The translations under genes were made by a program, and so were the position numbers. A stretch of 44,339 nt of DNA from CAYOLL01 sp964404765 [NCBI: uncultured Gemmatimonadota bacterium] (GTDB taxonomy: Bacteria; 4572-55), in the NCBI GenBank assembly GCA_964404765.1, contig CAYOLL010000037.1, positions 1 to 44,339 on the forward strand, in the 5' to 3' direction. Of this stretch, positions 40,722-44,339 are shown in pieces. Under the pieces are notes generated by a model. That model made no database searches. It was not told where the DNA came from and saw only the letters and a program-made list of their open reading frames with translations. Within the stretch, counting starts at the first letter, position 1, and every line of letters starts with the position of its first letter.

Positions 40722-43700
40722 CTAATTGACATACGGACTGATGAATTGAATCAATTCTTTCAGATTGTAGCATTCGGCGAACTGTCGCACTTTCAAGGTG
40801 AATGCCGCGTATTGCGGATCGGCTGTTTCAATCTTAACTATCCATTCATAAACGCGCTTAATATCGCCGCTCTTTTCAAATGCAATTAGTTCGCGCAGCC
40901 ATTCTGCGGGCGGCACAACAAGCTGTTCATTTGGACTATTTGGGCCGGGCGATTCTGAGTCGGCATATATCCATTCGACATTAAGATAGCGACTCAAACA
41001 GTCGTATAAATCGTCAAATCGAATTGGCTGGGGAATAAAGCGATTACACCCCGCGAGCAGACTTTTTTGCCGGGTTTCGATAAAGGTGTCTGCAGAAAAG
41101 GCGATGATCGGCAGAGTGGTTATTTGCCGCAGTCGCTTTATAGTCTCAAAACCGTCCAGTCCGGGCATAATCAGATCAATCATAATCAGGTCGGGCTGTA
41201 TTTTTTTCGCCAGTATAATGGCTTCTTGTCCGCCGGGCGCGCAGGCCACAGTAAAGCCCAGTGATTCCAGCATGGCTTGCAGAGTTTCACGGTTGGTGCG
41301 GTTGTCATCTACTACCAGTAGTTGCCGCTTATCGCCGCGGAGACCGATGATTTGCCGCGCAAAATGCAGTTCGGCGCTGAGGCCGCCCGAAGCTTCCGGC
41401 AGCGCAATCTCAAACCAGAATTTACTCCCCTGCTCAACAACGCTGTGCATGTACAGTTCGCTGCCCATCAGACGGACCAGTCTTTGGCTGATTGACAGGC
41501 CTAGGCCGGTCCCTTCGCTTTTGAAACGGCGGTCGTTTATTTGTGAAAACGGCTCAAATACTGCCGCAATTTTATCGGCCGGGATGCCAATGCCGGTATC
41601 TTCAATCCAAAATCCGGCGTGGCCTTGCTGATATGTAATCTTAAATGTAATCTGGCCACGCTCGGTAAATTTGACGGCGTTGCCAAGCAGATTCAGCAGT
41701 ATCTGATGCAGCCGCGTTTTGTCACCATGAACAGCCGGAGGCAGATTTGGCGAGGCTTCGTATACAAAATTTAAATTCTTTTTGCGAGCGCGTACCTCGA
41801 TCATTTCGATAATCAACTTTATAAAATCTGCAGTGCTGAAGTCGTCCGAAATTGTTTCCATCTTGCCGGCTTCGATTTTTGAAATATCCAAAATGGCATT
41901 AATCATCATGAGCAGATGCTCGCCGCTGTCAAGAATTGTGCGAATATGTTTCTCATAGCTTTTTAAAATCTTTGCATCCTGTTTCAGTAGTTGTGCATAA
42001 CCCAGAATGGCGCTTAGCGGCGTTCGCAACTCGTGACTCATGGTTGCCAGAAATGCGCTTTTGGTGCGACTGGCTGTTTCCGCTGCGTCCTTGGCCATGC
42101 GTAAAGCCTCTTCGACTAATTTACGCTCGGTAATGTCCTGTCCGCCGCCCAAAATACGAGTAATTTTATTGTCGAAAGCGTCCGGAATTGGTCGGCCATA
42201 GTCCCGCCACCAGCGAACTTGGTTATTTTTTGTGACAATTCGGTATTCGCTGACATCATCCTCGCCCTGTAATAAGCGTTTCATGCGCTGACGAAGAATT
42301 TCTACATCTTCGGGATAGACAAATCCCAGCCAGCCGCCACGCGCTTTAGCTTCCTGCCAGGTGTAACCCGTATTTTTCTGGAACGCATTTTCCGTCAACC
42401 ATTTGATTTCAAAATTTTGATTGTCATCCACACTAATTTCAAACATGTAATCGGAAGTCAGCTCGGCAAGTAATTGATAGCGTTCCTGGTTGATGCGCCG
42501 TTCCTCGTCCACCCGTTTTTGGGCGGTCACATCCCGTGTCACCGTGACAACAGATTTAATCGTGCCATTTGGATCAAACTCCGGATATATCCGGGTTTGC
42601 TGGTAATGCTGACCGTCCGGGCCGGGCATCGAGAACTCTACATCAACCGCTTTTCCTGATATAATTGCTTTAGACAGGCTGTGGTCAAAAAAATTGGCGT
42701 GTGACTTGGCAAATTCAACTTCACTGTGCTTTTTGCCAATCAAATCTTCGGGGCGCACATTGATAAAGCTTTTAATGGACGGGCTGACATAGCGGTAGCG
42801 CAAATCAAGGTCATAGCGAATAAATACATCATTGACATTTTCGATAAGGGCACGGAAATTGGCCTCGCTTTCACGCAGATCGGCATCAGCTTTCAGACGA
42901 TCCCGGACATCCCGCAAAATTGTGCGGCTGTATATAAAATTATTGGCGGAATCATACTGGGCGGTCGAGGATATTTCTACCGCAATGCGTTGGCCGTTTT
43001 TGGCAATCAGCGTGCCCATACTCTGCTTGCGGTAGCCGTCACTCTGCAACTGTTGAAAGCGCATGCTGGTGCTCTGGGTTTCCTCCGGCGAGTACAACTG
43101 ACTAATGCTCATGCCGATAAGTTCCTCGCGGCTGTAGCCAAGCAGCTCGGTCGCTTTTTTATTGGTCGAGATAATGCGGCCCTGGTTATTGACGGAATGA
43201 ATAATATCCGGGGAATTTTCCACTAAATCCCGATAATTCGCCTCACTTTCGCGGAGCGCTTCCTCTGCCTGATGGCGATTGGTGATGTCCTCACCGGAAA
43301 ACAGGCCGATTATTGTCCGACCCCGCGCATCAACCATGGCGGTATTATGCCAGGCAATATGACGGACTTTACCGGTATGAGTTTGTACCATGCATTCATA
43401 GTCATGCATCGCCGAACTAACGCCTGCTATAAGCGCGTCAAAATCCAGCAGCGCCCGCGCTCGAACCGCATCCGGCACAAAAGTTTCGAACCAGTTTTTG
43501 CCGATAATATCCGCTTCGGTGCAGTTTAGAACTTCCAAACCTTTTTTGTTAATTTTCTGAACCTTTTTGTTCATATCAATGACCAGCATCATTACCCCGG
43601 CGACTTCAAAGTAGAGCTCGGCTTTATCGCGCTCTTCTTGCAATTCCCGGGTTTTCTCATGAATTTGTACGGCCAGGCTGGCATTTAACGCCTGCGACTC

Positions 43701-44144
43701 CCGCATGAGCCGCAGATTTTGGGCGCGCAGATTATAGGCCTCCAAAGCTCGCTCAATAGTCAGCAAAAGCTCGTTTTTACTGAATGGCTTCAGGATAAAA
43801 CTATAAATTTGAGCCTGATTAATCGCCACGATAACGTCATCAAATTCTCGCGAGGCTGTAAAAATAATGCGAATTGCGGCGGGAATGATGCTGCGACTTT
43901 TTTCTAAAAAAGCCGCGCCACTCATAAACGGCATGTGCTGATCACATAAAATAAGCTGAATATCGTCCGGATGGGGCATGGTCCGGATCATTTCAAGGGC
44001 TTCAAGGCCACTGTTAGCTGTCATGACGCGGTAATGTGGCATCAAGATATAGCAAAGCATACTGCAGATGGATTGGTCATCGTCCACCACGAAAATAAGT
44101 GGCGCATCATCTGCTGCGTGATTATTCAGATTTGTGCTTGTCAA
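40722..44144 (-). CDS. Hybrid sensor histidine kinase: REC-PAS4-HisKA-HATPase-REC
   Basis: 1,140 residues with no membrane segment, so a cytoplasmic signalling protein. REC1 spans ~16-133 (DDD at 21-23, phospho-acceptor D68, K119). A coiled-coil linker (~135-178) leads to four PAS domains (~178-290, 300-410, 430-545 and 555-680). The HisKA H-box MSHELRTPLSAILGYAQLL is near residue 700. The ATPase domain (~790-925) has N, G1 and G2 motifs (LLNLLGNAVKFTE, EDTGIGIP, GTGLGLSIS). REC2 (~938-1060) has VVDDNRTNR and acceptor D in MIDLIMPG, but its usual lysine is glutamine (FIPQPIRF). A helical tail lacks a phospho-histidine, so it is not an active Hpt domain. The start is a TTG: no ATG or GTG occurs between the upstream stop and REC1. 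No output regulator is nearby in the window. Confidence 0.9.
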   Translation of the reverse strand: MTSTNLNNHAADDAPLIFVVDDDQSICSMLCYILMPHYRVMTANSGLEALEMIRTMPHPDDIQLILCDQHMPFMSGAAFLEKSRSIIPAAIRIIFTASREFDDVIVAINQAQIYSFILKPFSKNELLLTIERALEAYNLRAQNLRLMRESQALNASLAVQIHEKTRELQEERDKAELYFEVAGVMMLVIDMNKKVQKINKKGLEVLNCTEADIIGKNWFETFVPDAVRARALLDFDALIAGVSSAMHDYECMVQTHTGKVRHIAWHNTAMVDARGRTIIGLFSGEDITNRHQAEEALRESEANYRDLVENSPDIIHSVNNQGRIISTNKKATELLGYSREELIGMSISQLYSPEETQSTSMRFQQLQSDGYRKQSMGTLIAKNGQRIAVEISSTAQYDSANNFIYSRTILRDVRDRLKADADLRESEANFRALIENVNDVFIRYDLDLRYRYVSPSIKSFINVRPEDLIGKKHSEVEFAKSHANFFDHSLSKAIISGKAVDVEFSMPGPDGQHYQQTRIYPEFDPNGTIKSVVTVTRDVTAQKRVDEERRINQERYQLLAELTSDYMFEISVDDNQNFEIKWLTENAFQKNTGYTWQEAKARGGWLGFVYPEDVEILRQRMKRLLQGEDDVSEYRIVTKNNQVRWWRDYGRPIPDAFDNKITRILGGGQDITERKLVEEALRMAKDAAETASRTKSAFLATMSHELRTPLSAILGYAQLLKQDAKILKSYEKHIRTILDSGEHLLMMINAILDISKIEAGKMETISDDFSTADFIKLIIEMIEVRARKKNLNFVYEASPNLPPAVHGDKTRLHQILLNLLGNAVKFTERGQITFKITYQQGHAGFWIEDTGIGIPADKIAAVFEPFSQINDRRFKSEGTGLGLSISQRLVRLMGSELYMHSVVEQGSKFWFEIALPEASGGLSAELHFARQIIGLRGDKRQLLVVDDNRTNRETLQAMLESLGFTVACAPGGQEAIILAKKIQPDLIMIDLIMPGLDGFETIKRLRQITTLPIIAFSADTFIETRQKSLLAGCNRFIPQPIRFDDLYDCLSRYLNVEWIYADSESPGPNSPNEQLVVPPAEWLRELIAFEKSGDIKRVYEWIVKIETADPQYAAFTLKVRQFAECYNLKELIQFISPYVN

Positions 44145-44339
44145 ATTACAGTCCAGTCTTTTAAAATTAAAGATTTATTGTATCCGCTTATTAAGTCCGG
44201 GAAAAGCAAACCTTGCGAAGGTTATACTTGGCGCGGAAGTCAATATTTTCAAGATTGTTAGCGGTTTGCGGCGTAAACCTTCGCAAGCATTAGTGTCCGT
44301 TCTTTAACCATTGACGATTTCATAAGTTACGGGGACGGG
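44145..44339. other. Region upstream of the hybrid kinase gene
   Basis: Apart from the palindromic element, the only signal is a minus-strand TACAAT about 35-40 nt before the TTG start, which could be a -10 box; no good -35 is present at 16-18 bp. No gene is seen up to the window edge. Confidence 0.4.
44208..44291. repeat. Intergenic palindromic element related to the one in the restriction gene
   Basis: CTTGCGAAGGTT (44212-44223) and AACCTTCGCAAG (44276-44287) are complementary over 12 bp, and the match extends inward (ATAC / GTA) with a 1-nt gap. The loop of 52 nt differs from that of the in-gene element; only the arms are shared. It lies upstream of the hybrid kinase gene, between its start and the window edge. 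Confidence 0.6.

Noticed and set aside
40520-40732. A 70-codon minus-strand frame between the restriction and kinase genes
   Set aside because: It overlaps the kinase end, shows no motif and has part of its C-terminus coded by an inverted repeat. It might be a gene remnant, but nothing supports that.

Overview
The window (44,339 bp) looks like a chromosomal piece from an uncultured bacterium of the FCB superphylum, of the KSB1/Calditrichota/Zixibacteria kind. Three observations point there. Two surface proteins end in the NYPNPFNP...SGVYFYEL secretion tail (FlgD-Ig / T9SS type A-like). There is a bacterial geranylgeranylglyceryl-phosphate synthase. There are many large PAS/hybrid kinase and beta-barrel proteins. 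Clear Shine-Dalgarno sequences (AAGGAG type) before several genes argue against a typical Bacteroidota genome. The taxonomic placement is inference.

Left arm (1-26,341, + strand): the 3' end of a MopE-repeat surface protein with an intrinsic terminator, then one uninterrupted 24-kb reading frame for an 8,009-residue secreted protein. In order it holds a signal peptide, seven right-handed beta-helix blocks, FN3, a LamG/concanavalin-like domain, two SdrD_B-like domains, about a dozen alternating Ig-like repeats with paired cysteines, HYR, eight tandem-95 (cadherin-like) repeats, more FN3 and the secretion tail.

Middle (26,411-33,692, + strand): a string of small accessory genes. These are a coiled-coil nuclease-fold protein, a nucleotidyltransferase with its small partner, a helical protein with an HNH endonuclease, a DUF29-like protein and a MazG-like pyrophosphohydrolase. 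Interleaved with them are a FecR-domain periplasmic protein, an outer-membrane beta-barrel and a biotin ligase. The MazG-like gene ends in what looks like half of an integron attC site.

Right arm (33,751-44,144, - strand): a protein built from three 160-residue repeats, with a near-consensus promoter and a long leader; GGGP synthase; a 1,290-residue type IIG-like restriction-modification enzyme; and a 1,140-residue REC-PAS4-HK-REC hybrid kinase. A perfect 16-bp-arm palindrome lies inside the restriction enzyme gene and is translated in frame. A related palindrome lies between genes at the right edge. Other hairpin repeats directly abut the stop codons of the FecR and restriction genes. The genome therefore appears to carry several families of short palindromic elements, at least one of which has entered coding sequence.

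The strongest candidates for something undescribed are the in-gene palindromic element, the 160-residue triple-repeat protein, and the A/B Ig-like array with cysteine pairs at domain junctions in the giant protein. No tRNA, rRNA, CRISPR array or complete insertion sequence was seen.
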